DNA from: Leifsonia poae
Lineage (GTDB): Bacteria; Actinomycetota; Actinomycetes; Actinomycetales; Microbacteriaceae
Direction: 5' to 3'
NCBI RefSeq assembly: GCF_027921845.1
Contig: NZ_BSEN01000015.1
Coordinates: 692,636-756,635, forward strand
Length of the DNA: 64,000 nucleotides
Below, one piece after another: positions 41,631 through 50,374 of this stretch (position 1 is its first letter; each line of letters starts with the position of its first letter). The position numbers and the translations under genes were made by a program. The notes beneath the pieces were generated by a model. That model saw nothing but the letters and a program-made list of their open reading frames with translations. It did no database searches and was not told the origin of the DNA.

Positions 41631-42658
41631 GCGACGCCAGCCAATTGGTCGTGCAGATCGTGGTGTTCGTCATCGTTGCGATCATCGCGATCTTCGTGCT
41701 CGTCACCCTGTTCAGGGCCATCCGGATCGTTCCGCAGGCCACGGCGGGCGTGGTGGAGCGCCTGGGCAGGTATCACAAAACCCTCAACCCGGGGTTGAAC
41801 ATCGTGGTCCCGTTCATCGACCGTGTACGGCCGCTCATCGACATGCGCGAGCAGGTCGTCTCCTTCCCGCCGCAACCGGTGATCACCGAGGACAACCTCG
41901 TGGTCTCGATCGACACGGTCGTCTACTTCCAGGTGACGGATGCGCGTGCGGCGACCTACGAGATCGCCAACTACCTCGGCGCGGTCGAGCAGCTCACCAC
42001 CACCACCCTTCGTAACGTCGTCGGTGGCCTCAACCTCGAAGAGGCGCTGACCAGCCGAGACGAGATCAACGGACAGCTGCGCATCGTCCTCGACGAAGCC
42101 ACCGGCAAGTGGGGTATCCGAGTATCGCGCGTCGAGCTGAAGGCGATCGACCCGCCCCTCTCCATCCAGGACTCGATGGAGAAGCAGATGCGCGCCGAAC
42201 GTGACCGTCGTGCCGTCATCCTCACCGCCGAGGGAACCAAGCAGTCCGAGATCCTGAACGCCGAGGGCATGCGGCAGGCCGCCATCCTCAAGGCGGAGGG
42301 TGACGCGAAGGCGGCCGTGCTCCGCGCCGAGGGTGAAGCAAAGGCCATCACCACGGTGTTCGGCGCCATCCACGAAGGAAACCCCGACAACCTCCTGCTC
42401 GCCTACCAGTATCTTCAGACGCTCCCGAAGCTGGCGGAGGGTCCTGCGAACAAGCTGTGGATCATCCCCAGCGAGCTCACGCAGGCGCTCCAGGGGCTCG
42501 GGCAGGCGTTCAGCCAGAAGAGCGCGCCGACGCCGGATGCGCCGGAGGCCTCGACAACCGGGCCAGGGGCTTCGGCTCGTCCGCCCGCGCCCGCCGCGGC
42601 ACCAGCGGCTCAGCCGGCCGCTGGTCCGGCCGGTAGCGAGTCATCCAGCCCGGCGTGA
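41627..42658 (+). CDS. SPFH-domain (stomatin/QmcA-like) protein
   Basis: The protein has 343 residues from the GTG 41627. It has an N-terminal transmembrane helix (V-F-V-I-V-A-I-I-A-I-F-V-L-V), then the SPFH/band 7 domain (V-P-Q-A-T-A-G-V-V-E-R-L-G-R-Y, L-N-P-G-L-N-I-V-V-P-F). A long coiled coil follows (R-A-V-I-L-T-A-E-G, K-A-E-G-D-A-K-A), ending in an Ala/Pro-rich tail. It assembles into ring-like membrane scaffolds. Middle gene of the overlapping nfeD-SPFH-GDPD operon. Confidence 0.92.
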   Translation: MSDASQLVVQIVVFVIVAIIAIFVLVTLFRAIRIVPQATAGVVERLGRYHKTLNPGLNIVVPFIDRVRPLIDMREQVVSFPPQPVITEDNLVVSIDTVVYFQVTDARAATYEIANYLGAVEQLTTTTLRNVVGGLNLEEALTSRDEINGQLRIVLDEATGKWGIRVSRVELKAIDPPLSIQDSMEKQMRAERDRRAVILTAEGTKQSEILNAEGMRQAAILKAEGDAKAAVLRAEGEAKAITTVFGAIHEGNPDNLLLAYQYLQTLPKLAEGPANKLWIIPSELTQALQGLGQAFSQKSAPTPDAPEASTTGPGASARPPAPAAAPAAQPAAGPAGSESSSPA

Positions 42659-43404
42659 CTTTCCTCTCGGGTCCGCTCCCGCGGATCATCGCTCACCGGG
42701 GCCTCGCTCTCGAGGCCCCGGAGAACACCCTCCTGGCGTTCCTCCGTGCCCTGAGCGCCGGAGCGACGCACCTCGAGACCGACGTGCACGCCAGTGCCGA
42801 CGGCGTAGCCGTGATCAGTCACGACCCCGATCTCTCGCGACTCGTCGGCAGGGACGTGCGCATCGATCAACTCACGATGCCCGAACTCCGCCGCATCGAC
42901 CTGGGACACGGTCAGACCTTCTGCTCGCTCGGCGAGGCCCTCGAAGCCTTCCCCGAGGCCCGGTTCAACATCGACATCAAAGACGCCCGCTCGGCCGCGC
43001 CGGCCGCTGCGGCGATCCTCACAGCCCGCGCGACCGATCGGGTGCTCGTCACCAGTTTCGACGAGAAGCGGCGGCGGGCGGCGGCGGATGCGCTCCCCGG
43101 CGTCGCCAGTTCCGCGTCCGCCACCCGGGTGCTGCCCGCCATCCTCGGTGCGAAGCTCGGACTCCCGGGCATCGTACGTCGCTCCGTCGACGGCGTCGTC
43201 GCGCTCCAGATCCCCGAACGTCAGGGCCCGCTCCGCCTGGTGACCCGGCGAACGGTCCGTGCACTGCACGCGGCAGGGGTCGAGGTGCACGTCTGGACGG
43301 TCAACGATCCCCTCACCATGGCCCGCCTGCTCGATCTCGGCGTCGACGGCCTGGTGACCGACCGCTGCGACATCCTGAAATCGCTGGTCGGATCGCGAAT
43401 TTAG
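42655..43404 (+). CDS. Glycerophosphodiester phosphodiesterase
   Basis: The protein has 249 residues from a GTG overlapping the SPFH stop codon (GTGA). The GDPD signature is intact: I-I-A-H-R-G (catalytic His), A-P-E-N-T-L-L-A-F, H-L-E-T-D-V-H-A-S-A-D-G, V-I-S-H-D-P. W-T-V-N-D-P and G-V-D-G-L-V-T-D appear at the end. It hydrolyses glycerophosphodiesters to an alcohol and glycerol 3-phosphate using a metal ion. There is no signal peptide, so it is probably cytosolic. Confidence 0.92.
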   Translation: MTFLSGPLPRIIAHRGLALEAPENTLLAFLRALSAGATHLETDVHASADGVAVISHDPDLSRLVGRDVRIDQLTMPELRRIDLGHGQTFCSLGEALEAFPEARFNIDIKDARSAAPAAAAILTARATDRVLVTSFDEKRRRAAADALPGVASSASATRVLPAILGAKLGLPGIVRRSVDGVVALQIPERQGPLRLVTRRTVRALHAAGVEVHVWTVNDPLTMARLLDLGVDGLVTDRCDILKSLVGSRI

Positions 43405-43434
43405 CCTGTGAGGGGCCTGAGAGAAACGCGCCCA

Positions 43435-43463
43435 CGGAAAGAGAATCCCCAGCTTCTTGGTTT
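43435..43463 (+). promoter_or_regulatory. Candidate SigR/SigH-type promoter of rbpA
   Basis: GGAAA (43436-43440) and GTT (43460-43462) are separated by 19 bp, close to the GGGAAT-N18-GTT pattern of the redox-responsive SigR/SigH group. rbpA is part of the SigR regulon in Streptomyces (recalled). TATAAA at 43463-43468 is an alternative -10 element, but it has no good -35 partner. Confidence 0.4.
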
Positions 43464-43500
43464 ATAAAAGTGAAGCATCGCGCGAAGAGGAGACCACACA

Positions 43501-43869
43501 ATGGCAGATCGCAGTTTGCGCGGAATGAGGCTCGGCGCCCAGAGCTTACAGAGTGAAGAAGGCGTCGTTTACTCCCCGCGTTCCCGTTATACGTACCTGT
43601 GCCCCGAATGCGGCCAGGAGACCGAGATGGTGTTCTCGGCCGAGGCGGAAGCCCCTGACACGTGGGAGTGCAAGCACTGCGGACATGAGGCCACGTTGCT
43701 GGTCGGCGACTCCCCCGTGGAAGTCGACCGTTCCGACGTGAAGACCCCGCGCAGCCACTGGGACATGCTCCTGGAGCGCCGGACGCGCGCCGAACTCGAG
43801 GAACTCCTCGAGGAGCGGCTCACCTACCTGCGCGCCCGTCGTGGTGGCGAGCACAAGATCGGCGCCTGA
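43501..43869 (+). CDS. rbpA: RbpA, RNA polymerase-binding protein
   Basis: The protein has 122 residues and a ribosome binding site AGAGGAGA. The N-terminal tail reads R-G-M-R-L-G-A-Q-S-L-Q-S-E-E. The core domain has two Cys pairs (C34-P-E-C37 and C57-K-H-C60) with Y-L-C-P-E-C-G-Q-E-T-E. The C-terminal sigma-interaction domain reads P-R-S-H-W-D-M-L-L-E-R-R-T-R-A-E-L-E-E-L-L. RbpA, found only in actinobacteria, stabilises the housekeeping sigma factor on RNA polymerase and the open complex. It is followed by a hairpin terminator. Confidence 0.97.
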   Translation: MADRSLRGMRLGAQSLQSEEGVVYSPRSRYTYLCPECGQETEMVFSAEAEAPDTWECKHCGHEATLLVGDSPVEVDRSDVKTPRSHWDMLLERRTRAELEELLEERLTYLRARRGGEHKIGA

Positions 43870-43892
43870 GCGCCGGCAGAACGAACCCCCTG

Positions 43893-43928
43893 GAAGCCGT
43901 TCTCACCGTCTGGTGGGAGCGGCTTTCT
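43893..43928. terminator. Hairpin terminator between rbpA and lnt
   Basis: AGCCGTTCTCACC (43895-43907) pairs with GGTGGGAGCGGCT (43912-43924), with two G-U pairs in the RNA, around a GTCT loop; two outer A-T pairs extend it. TTTCTCC follows on the plus strand. It serves rbpA and probably the convergent lnt gene. Confidence 0.75.
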
Positions 43929-43943
43929 CCGTTGATGCGTGAC

Positions 43944-45527
43944 TCACGGCGCCTTCGGGACGTTCGGGACGTTCGGGACGTTAGAGAACTCCGAGACGAC
44001 CGACACGTCCGGGAACGGACGCTTGCGCGAACCGAAGGCGACCACGAGCGCGAAGAGCCCCAGACCGCTGACGAGCAGCTCGACTCCCCGGCTGGCGAGC
44101 GATGCGGGTGTCGTCGAGGTGCCGAGCGGCACATCCGCCACCATGTGGCCCGGCTGGAACGGCGGGATGCTCGAGATGGTCCGGCCCGACGGGTCGATGA
44201 TCTGACTGCTGCCGACCGTCGAGATGTTCACGAGTGACCGCCCCGACTCGATCGAGCGCAGCCGCGCGATGGCCAGCTGCTGCTGGTTCTCATCCGTCTG
44301 CCCGAAATCGGCGTTGTTGGTCTGCGCCAGGATGACCTGTGCTCCGCCGTTCATCATGTCGGTGAGCAGCTGATCGTCGACGATGTCGAAGCAGATGGAG
44401 ATGCCCGCCCGCACCCCGTTGATGTCGAACACGTTGTCACGCGTGCCCGGCGTGTAGTCGCGCCCGATCAGATCGATCAGCGACGGCGCGAACTGCCGCC
44501 AGAAGCCCCGGTCGGGCACATACTCTCCGAACGGCACCGGATGCTTCTTGTCGTAGTAGTCGACGGCCCCCTGGCCGTCCTTCCAGAGCAGGGACGTGTT
44601 GAAGTACTTGCCGTCCCGCGACGTGATCGTTCCGACGACGAACGGGGCGCCCATCCGGCGGCTCAGCGCGTCCAGGATGGCGGCGGAGTCGGCGTCTCTG
44701 GTCGGGTCCGGCTGCGCCGAGCCCTCCGGCCAGACCACCATGTCGACCTTCTCGTCCTCGATCTTCTGCGTCTCGGCGATCTGGCTGTTCAGCACCGCAT
44801 CGGGCGCGGCGTTGTCGAAGTAGCCGGCGGGCCCGTTGCCCTGGACGGCCGCGACGCGTGTCGTGCCGTGGGTGGTCGCCGGCCAGGCCGGAATCACCAG
44901 CACGAGAGCGACGGCGCCGATCGCGAGAGCGCCCCGCCAGACGGTGCGCACATCCACCGCGAAGTACAGCTCGAGGAACAGCGCGACGAGCCAGACCATG
45001 ACGAAGCCCAGGCCGGAGATGCAGAGCCACGCCACGAGAGGAGCGAACGGACTCTCCGACTGCGACTCGGCGACCCGGCCCCAGGAGAACCCACCGTACG
45101 GCCAGTTGCCCGCGACGAATTCGCGGAGCACCCACAGGCCGGCGACGACCACCGGGAGCAGGCCGACGCGGCCGAGACGCGACGGCCACGCGCGGGGCAC
45201 CCAGCGATAGGCCAACGCGATGAGCAGCCCGCCGAGCCCGAAGAAGAGTGCCTCGAGCGTCGAGAGCGCCACCCACGGCACGGGGCCGAGGTACAGGGAG
45301 GTCCACGCGACGTGCACGAGGTAGAAGGACTCCCCCGCCACCGTCGCGACGAGGAACGCGCTCCCCGCACGACGACCGCGCACAGCGAGCAGCACCATGC
45401 CGATGCCGACGAAGGTCAGCGGCCACCAGTCCATGTCGGGGAAGCCCGCGTCGAGCACAGGGCCGGCCAGCACGGCCACCACGAGGGCGAGCCAGAGCGG
45501 CAGCGGCGCGCGGGGGGAACGGGTCAC
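43944..45527 (-). CDS. lnt: Apolipoprotein N-acyltransferase
   Basis: The protein has 527 residues from the GTG 45527 (V-T-R-S-P-R); a TTG at 45581 is also in frame but would overlap helY. Several transmembrane helices make up the first roughly 210 residues. The periplasmic nitrilase domain then supplies the triad: Glu in V-V-W-P-E-G-S, Lys in Y-Y-D-K-K-H-P-V-P-F-G-E, Cys in I-S-I-C-F-D-I-V. Lnt adds the third acyl chain to lipoproteins. The last residues encode an N-V-P repeat from a 9-bp DNA repeat. Last gene of the long minus-strand run from trmI and pafBC. Confidence 0.93.
   Translation of the reverse strand: MTRSPRAPLPLWLALVVAVLAGPVLDAGFPDMDWWPLTFVGIGMVLLAVRGRRAGSAFLVATVAGESFYLVHVAWTSLYLGPVPWVALSTLEALFFGLGGLLIALAYRWVPRAWPSRLGRVGLLPVVVAGLWVLREFVAGNWPYGGFSWGRVAESQSESPFAPLVAWLCISGLGFVMVWLVALFLELYFAVDVRTVWRGALAIGAVALVLVIPAWPATTHGTTRVAAVQGNGPAGYFDNAAPDAVLNSQIAETQKIEDEKVDMVVWPEGSAQPDPTRDADSAAILDALSRRMGAPFVVGTITSRDGKYFNTSLLWKDGQGAVDYYDKKHPVPFGEYVPDRGFWRQFAPSLIDLIGRDYTPGTRDNVFDINGVRAGISICFDIVDDQLLTDMMNGGAQVILAQTNNADFGQTDENQQQLAIARLRSIESGRSLVNISTVGSSQIIDPSGRTISSIPPFQPGHMVADVPLGTSTTPASLASRGVELLVSGLGLFALVVAFGSRKRPFPDVSVVSEFSNVPNVPNVPKAP
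43954..43980. repeat. Three tandem copies of a 9-bp unit at the lnt 3' end
   Basis: TTCGGGACG is repeated three times without gap (43954-43980). On the coding strand it yields Asn-Val-Pro repeats in the extreme C-terminus of Lnt. A length-variable, probably neutral tail is likely. Confidence 0.8.
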
Positions 45528-45573
45528 GGAGTCAGAGCCTAGAGCACGCGCGTGGGTGATCTCCGCACGAACG

Positions 45574-48003
45574 CTAGGCAACGGATGAGTAGGCGACGAT
45601 GCCGCGCCGGATCGACTCGAGCGCCTGCCGGGCCGTGCGCCCGACAGGTCCCTGGGCGACGAGGGAGAGCTGGTCGAGCAGGTCGATGGTCTGCTTCGTC
45701 CACCGCACGAAGTCGCCGGCGGCCATGTCGGCCTCCGACAGCACCGTGTTCAGGCTCGTCCCCTTCGCCCACGCGTGCATGGCCAGCGCCAGGCTGGTCG
45801 ACGGCGGCTCGCTGCCCTGAAGACGGTTCTCCCGCTCCAGGTCGTCGAGCCTGCTCCAGATTTCGATGGTCTTCTCGAACGCGGGCCGGAACGCGCCCCG
45901 CGGCAGGTAGCGATCATGGGCGAGGCCCTCGTCGCGCCGCGGCTCGAAGACGAGTGCGCAGGCCATCGCCGCGAGGCTCGGCGCGTCGAGCTGGTTCCAG
46001 ATGTTGCGGCGCAGGCACTCGGCGACCAGGAGGTCGCGCTCACCGTAGATGCGCTTGAGGGTGCGCCCGTGAACCGTCAGCTGCGTGGTGCCATCGGCAG
46101 CGGTGAGGTAGCCGAGTTCCAGCAGCACGTCGGAGACGCGGTCGAACACCTTCGCGACGGCACCGGTACGCGACCGGATCTGCGAGCTGAGGGCATCCGT
46201 CTCGCGCTTCAGCTTCCACCAGCGCTCCGCCCAGCGGGCGTGCTGCTCGCGGTCGGGGCAGCGGTGACAGGGGTGCTCCTTCATCCGCTTGCGCAACGCG
46301 GTCAGCTGCCGCTGGCGCTTGTCGCGGTCGGCTCTCGACGCGTTCTCCATCCGCGCGCCCTTGCGTTCGAGATCGCTGAGCTCACGCCGGATGCCGGAGT
46401 ACTCGCGGAAGTCGCCGAGGTGACAGGTCATCGCCTTCTCGTACCCGGCGAGCGACTCCTCCTGCTGCCGCACCTTGCGGGCCAGGTCGACGACCGCACG
46501 GTCCGCCTGGAACTGGGCGAAGGACGACTCCAGGATCTCGCGGGTGCGCTCGCGCCCGAACTGATCGATCAGGTTGACCGCCATGTTGTAGGTCGGCCGG
46601 AAGCTCGAGTTGAGCGGGTAACTGCGCCGCGACGCGAGCGAGGCGACCGACTGCGGGTCGAGGCCGTCCTGCCACTGGATGACCGAGTGTCCCTCGACAT
46701 CGATGCCGCGTCGCCCGGCGCGCCCAGTGAGCTGGGTGTACTCCCCCGGTGTGATCGGCACGCGGGCCTCGCCGTTGAACTTCTCGAGCTTCTCCAGCAC
46801 CACGGTGCGCGCCGGCATGTTGATGCCCAGCGCGAGGGTCTCGGTCGCGAAGACGACCTTCACCAGCTTGCGCCGGAAAAGCTCCTCCACGACCTCCTTG
46901 AAGGCGGGCAGGAGACCCGCGTGGTGCGCTGCGACGCCCCGCTCCAGCCCTTCCAGCCACTCCCAGTAGCCGAGCACCGCCAGGTCTTCATCGAGCAGGG
47001 TGCGGCAGCGGTCCTCGACGATGGCGCGGATCTCGTCGCGCTCGTGCTGCTCGGTCAGTCGCACGCCGGAACGGAGGGTCTGCCGCACGGCCTGATCGCA
47101 GCCGTTGCGGCTGAAGATGAAGAAGATGGCCGGAAGCAGGTTGCGCTCGCGCAGCAGATGCACGATCTCGGCGCGATCCATCCGGAACGACTCGACGCGA
47201 CCGCCGCGCGAATGGTAGCGGCCGACATCCCGCATCTGTCGCGAGTTGAGCGTGCGGCCTCCGTAGCGCGCCATCTGCACGAGTTCCGGATTCACGCGGT
47301 TCGTCGCCGCGAGGCCGGACGAGTCGAACAGGTCGATCAGCTTGGAGCGCATCAGGATGTGCTGCTCGAGCGGCACGGGGCGCTCCTCCGACACGATCAC
47401 ATCGGTGTCGCCGCGCACGGCCTGCAGCCAGTCGCCGAACTCCTCCGCGTTGGAGACGGTCGCGCTGAGCGACACCATCCGCACCGACGCGGGCAGGTGG
47501 ATGATGACCTCCTCCCAGACGGCGCCACGGAAGCGGTCGGCGAGGTAGTGCACCTCATCCATCACGACGTACGCGAGATCCGGCAGCAGGTCGGAGTCGG
47601 CGTAGAGCATGTTGCGCAGGACCTCGGTCGTCATGACGACGATGCGAGCGCGCGAGTTGACATTGGTGTCGCCGGTGAGCAGGCCGACCGACTCCGGGCC
47701 GTACTGGTCGACCAGCTCCTGGTACTTCTGGTTGCTCAGCGCCTTCATCGGCGCCGTGTAGAAGACCTTCGCATTGGCTTCGCGCATCGCGAGAAAGACG
47801 GCGAACTCGGCGACGATCGTCTTGCCGGCTCCAGTCGGAGCAGCGACGAGCACGCTCCTGCCGTTCTCCAGGCTGGCGCAGGCCTCCCGCTGGAACGGGT
47901 CCAGTTCGAACCGGAGCCCGGCTCGGAACGCCTCGAGCTGCGGCTGACGGGTGCGGGAACGGGACGCCTCGTAGCGTTCTGCCGGAGACAGCTGATCGGT
48001 CAC
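45574..48003 (-). CDS. helY: HelY, Ski2/Mtr4-like DEVH-box RNA helicase
   Basis: The protein has 809 residues. The SF2 motifs are in order: A-A-P-T-G-A-G-K-T, Y-T-A-P-M-K-A-L-S-N-Q-K, V-M-D-E-V-H-Y-L, S-L-S-A-T, V-V-F-A-T-E-T-L-A-L-G-I-N and Q-L-T-G-R-A-G-R-R-G. The C-terminal third includes C-H-R-C-P-D-R-E-Q-H, matching the Ski2/Mtr4 relatives found in actinobacteria. It is predicted to be an RNA helicase in RNA processing. Directly downstream of tatC, as in many actinobacterial genomes. Confidence 0.92.
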   Translation of the reverse strand: MTDQLSPAERYEASRSRTRQPQLEAFRAGLRFELDPFQREACASLENGRSVLVAAPTGAGKTIVAEFAVFLAMREANAKVFYTAPMKALSNQKYQELVDQYGPESVGLLTGDTNVNSRARIVVMTTEVLRNMLYADSDLLPDLAYVVMDEVHYLADRFRGAVWEEVIIHLPASVRMVSLSATVSNAEEFGDWLQAVRGDTDVIVSEERPVPLEQHILMRSKLIDLFDSSGLAATNRVNPELVQMARYGGRTLNSRQMRDVGRYHSRGGRVESFRMDRAEIVHLLRERNLLPAIFFIFSRNGCDQAVRQTLRSGVRLTEQHERDEIRAIVEDRCRTLLDEDLAVLGYWEWLEGLERGVAAHHAGLLPAFKEVVEELFRRKLVKVVFATETLALGINMPARTVVLEKLEKFNGEARVPITPGEYTQLTGRAGRRGIDVEGHSVIQWQDGLDPQSVASLASRRSYPLNSSFRPTYNMAVNLIDQFGRERTREILESSFAQFQADRAVVDLARKVRQQEESLAGYEKAMTCHLGDFREYSGIRRELSDLERKGARMENASRADRDKRQRQLTALRKRMKEHPCHRCPDREQHARWAERWWKLKRETDALSSQIRSRTGAVAKVFDRVSDVLLELGYLTAADGTTQLTVHGRTLKRIYGERDLLVAECLRRNIWNQLDAPSLAAMACALVFEPRRDEGLAHDRYLPRGAFRPAFEKTIEIWSRLDDLERENRLQGSEPPSTSLALAMHAWAKGTSLNTVLSEADMAAGDFVRWTKQTIDLLDQLSLVAQGPVGRTARQALESIRRGIVAYSSVA

Positions 48004-48012
48004 CCGCCCAGC

Positions 48013-48804
48013 CTATGTCGCCAGCTCGGCCTCGATGCGCAGCGCCGCCTTCGCCGCGCGGCGATCATGCAGCCAGGTGACCCCGTAGGCGGCGAGATAG
48101 AGCAGCACCATGGGGATCGCGAGAAGGAACATCGACAGCACATCCGCCGCCGGCGTCGCGATCGCGGTGAACAGCGCGATCAGGATGAACGCCCACCGCC
48201 ACGACCGGATGATCGACGAGGCGCTCAGCACCCCCACGAAGTTGAGGAGCACCAGGAACACCGGAAGCACGAAGGCCACCCCGACGGCGATCACCAGCTT
48301 CAGCACGAAGTCGAAGTAGGTCTTGGCCGAGATGATCGACGAGTCGCCCTCCCCGGCGAAGCTCGTGAGCAGGGTGACGATGTGCGGCACCAGCAGCCAC
48401 CCGACGTACGCGCCGGCGAGGAAGAGCGGGACGGCCGTGAAGAAGAACCCGAACCCGTATTTGAGCTCCTTGCGGCTGAGCGCAGGGACGAAGAACGCCC
48501 AGATCTGGTACAGCCAGATGGGGCTCGAGATCAGCACGCCGATCGTGATCGCGATCTGCATCTTCAGGTCGAAGGCGCCGGTGATGCTGTCGTAGTTGAG
48601 CTGCGCCTGCCGTCCCTGCTGCGTCGCGATGTCGGTGATGGGACCACGGAGTGCGTTGAGGAGGTAGTCGGAGAGGAACCAGCCGACTATCGCACCGGCC
48701 AGCAGGCCGAGGGCAGAGCGGAAGAGGCGCTTGCGAAGTTCGACGAAATGCTCGCCGAGGGTCATCCGTCCTTCGCGGTTCTTGCCTCGCTTGACGGAGG
48801 CCAC
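48013..48804 (-). CDS. tatC: Twin-arginine translocase subunit TatC
   Basis: The protein has 263 residues. The N-terminal R-M-T-L-G-E-H-F-V-E-L-R-K-R-L motif binds the twin-arginine signal. Six transmembrane helices follow, with F-F-V-P-A-L-S-R-K-E in the middle and the conserved F-V-L-P-V-F and R-W-A-F-I-L-I-A segments. TatC is the receptor of the Tat translocon. tatA lies 3 nt upstream. The frameshifted esterase at 6533-7497 has a signal of the type this system exports. Confidence 0.96.
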   Translation of the reverse strand: MASVKRGKNREGRMTLGEHFVELRKRLFRSALGLLAGAIVGWFLSDYLLNALRGPITDIATQQGRQAQLNYDSITGAFDLKMQIAITIGVLISSPIWLYQIWAFFVPALSRKELKYGFGFFFTAVPLFLAGAYVGWLLVPHIVTLLTSFAGEGDSSIISAKTYFDFVLKLVIAVGVAFVLPVFLVLLNFVGVLSASSIIRSWRWAFILIALFTAIATPAADVLSMFLLAIPMVLLYLAAYGVTWLHDRRAAKAALRIEAELAT

Positions 48805-48807
48805 GGC

Positions 48808-49035
48808 TTACGGCTTCGTGGGCGATTCAGACGAAGGAGCCTGCGACTCGCCGGCGGGAGCGGACGGCTCGTCCTTCTTGTCGCCGTCTTTCTTCATCTC
48901 GTTGACCTCGCCCTTGAAGATGCGCATCGACTGACCGATGCTCTTGGCGAGAGCGGGGAGCTTCGGCGCACCGAAGAGCAGCAGGATCACTGCGAGGATG
49001 ATGAGCAGGTGCCATCCGGTGAGGCCGCCGAGCAT
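48808..49035 (-). CDS. tatA: Twin-arginine translocase subunit TatA
   Basis: The protein has 75 residues. A short N-terminus, one transmembrane helix (W-H-L-L-I-I-L-A-V-I-L-L-L-F-G), the hinge F-G-A-P-K-L-P, then the amphipathic helix L-A-K-S-I-G-Q-S-M-R-I-F-K and a charged Lys/Glu/Pro-rich tail: a textbook TatA. It forms the pore oligomer with TatC. It belongs to the pafB-pafC-tatA-tatC-helY-lnt run. Confidence 0.96.
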   Translation of the reverse strand: MLGGLTGWHLLIILAVILLLFGAPKLPALAKSIGQSMRIFKGEVNEMKKDGDKKDEPSAPAGESQAPSSESPTKP

Positions 49036-49039
49036 AGGA

Positions 49040-49390
49040 TCAGGTCCTTTTGGTCAAGTAGGTGTACGGGGTTGGGTCCGCGTTGACCAGAAGTTTACCT
49101 CTTCTGACCCGGGCATCCCTGCGAGCTTGCCGCGCAACCGAGCGTTCGGCGATCGCCTGCTCGCGCGCCTCGCGGAGTTCCTCCGCGTCCTGGAAGACGG
49201 CCGCCCGGAACGGCGCCTCTCGCAGCTCCTCGGCGCGTTGCGACAGGATCTGGGCCTTGTCCGCCAGCGCGCTCACCTCGGCCGCGGCCGCCATGAGCTT
49301 GCGGAACAGGCGCACGGCGAAGAACGCGAGCATCCCGAGCAGTGCCAACACGAGCACCACCCAGATCACGATCCACGACCACCAGGGCAT
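49040..49390 (-). CDS. Single-pass membrane protein of unknown function
   Basis: The protein has 116 residues. One N-terminal transmembrane helix (W-S-W-I-V-I-W-V-V-L-V-L-A-L-L-G-M) is followed by a long charged helix that probably forms a coiled coil (A-E-V-S-A-L-A-D-K-A-Q, A-E-E-L-R-E-A) and a basic tail. It lies 4 nt before tatA and 9 nt after pafC on the same transcript. A small membrane protein at this locus is common in Microbacteriaceae, and its role is unknown. Confidence 0.75.
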   Translation of the reverse strand: MPWWSWIVIWVVLVLALLGMLAFFAVRLFRKLMAAAAEVSALADKAQILSQRAEELREAPFRAAVFQDAEELREAREQAIAERSVARQARRDARVRRGKLLVNADPTPYTYLTKRT

Positions 49391-49399
49391 ATCCGCAGC

Positions 49400-50374
49400 C
49401 TACTGGTAGCGCTCGGCGCCGGCCCGCGCCCACTCGGCGACGACCCGCCGCGCCTCGGGAGGATCGAGCACGGTCAGCACGCCGGAGAGGCCGGCGACCA
49501 GGCGCTTGAGCCCGTGGTAGTGGGCGACCCTCACACTGGTGCGCACGCGGCCGTCTCGTTCGTCGCGGGGCGCGCCGTCGGGGATGTAGTCGATGATCAG
49601 GGGAATCGCCGAGGCCGAGACCTCGATCTGCACGAGCAGGTCGTCGGGGGTGCCCTCGAAAAGCGTCTCCGGCAGGGTGACGTCGCCCGGTCGGTAGGTG
49701 ATCGGCTCGTCGGTCGCGCGCAGGTCGTCGATGCGGTCGAGGCGGAAGGTGCGGATGGCCGTGCGGAGGTGGTCCCAGCCGCGCAGGTACCAGTCCTGGT
49801 CGATCGACTCGATGCGCAGTGGATCGACCCGGCGTCGCTCGCGCTCGCCGCGCGAGTTGAGGTAGTCGAAGTCGAGCTGGGTGCCGGCGGCCACAGCATC
49901 CCGGATGACCGCGAGCGTCTCGTCGGTCTCGGAGCCCGCGACGGCCACCTGGCTGGGCGCCGCCGACGCTCCGCGGGCGAGCTTGGCCATCAGCGAGCCG
50001 ATCACGTCGCGGTCGGCGTTCTCCGGGAGCGCGGACAGATACTGCAGACCGGCGATCAGCGCGGCGGCCTCCCGTGCGGAGAACCGCGGCGAGTCGTCGA
50101 TGGCGACCTGATGCGTGAGCACGATCTGGTCGTTCTCTTCGAAGTCGTCCCACGCGATGTCGAAGAGATCGCCCGGCTGATACTGGTTCGTCTCCCCCGG
50201 GATGCCGGAGACCGCGATCAGGCGCACGGCGTCGCGCAGCTGCGCCTTCTCGACGCCGAAGTGCTCTGCGGCTTCGGCGACGCTCACCCTGTCGCGATCC
50301 ATCAGGTACGGCACGAGCGCGAGCAGGAAGGCGAGCTTGTCCTGAGCCTGCATCGGCTTGCGGCGCTCAGCCAT
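49400..50374 (-). CDS. pafC: PafC, WYL-domain regulator of the DNA-damage response
   Basis: The protein has 324 residues from the ATG 50374, preceded by GGGGAGG; an ATG at 50398 is in frame inside pafB. It has an N-terminal winged HTH (V-A-E-A-A-E-H-F-G-V-E-K-A-Q-L), then the WYL domain (D-F-D-Y-L-N-S-R-G-E, V-D-P-L-R-I-E-S-I-D-Q-D-W-Y-L-R-G-W-D) and a WCX C-terminal part. PafB and PafC form a heterodimer that activates LexA/RecA-independent DNA-damage genes. The start overlaps the pafB end by 8 nt. Confidence 0.92.
   Translation of the reverse strand: MAERRKPMQAQDKLAFLLALVPYLMDRDRVSVAEAAEHFGVEKAQLRDAVRLIAVSGIPGETNQYQPGDLFDIAWDDFEENDQIVLTHQVAIDDSPRFSAREAAALIAGLQYLSALPENADRDVIGSLMAKLARGASAAPSQVAVAGSETDETLAVIRDAVAAGTQLDFDYLNSRGERERRRVDPLRIESIDQDWYLRGWDHLRTAIRTFRLDRIDDLRATDEPITYRPGDVTLPETLFEGTPDDLLVQIEVSASAIPLIIDYIPDGAPRDERDGRVRTSVRVAHYHGLKRLVAGLSGVLTVLDPPEARRVVAEWARAGAERYQ

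Noticed and set aside
45775-49086. Open frame of 1103 codons on the plus strand opposite helY, tatC and tatA
   Set aside because: It is antisense to three clearly conserved genes, has no recognisable domain, and has the His/Arg/Glu-rich composition typical of shadow frames in GC-rich DNA.
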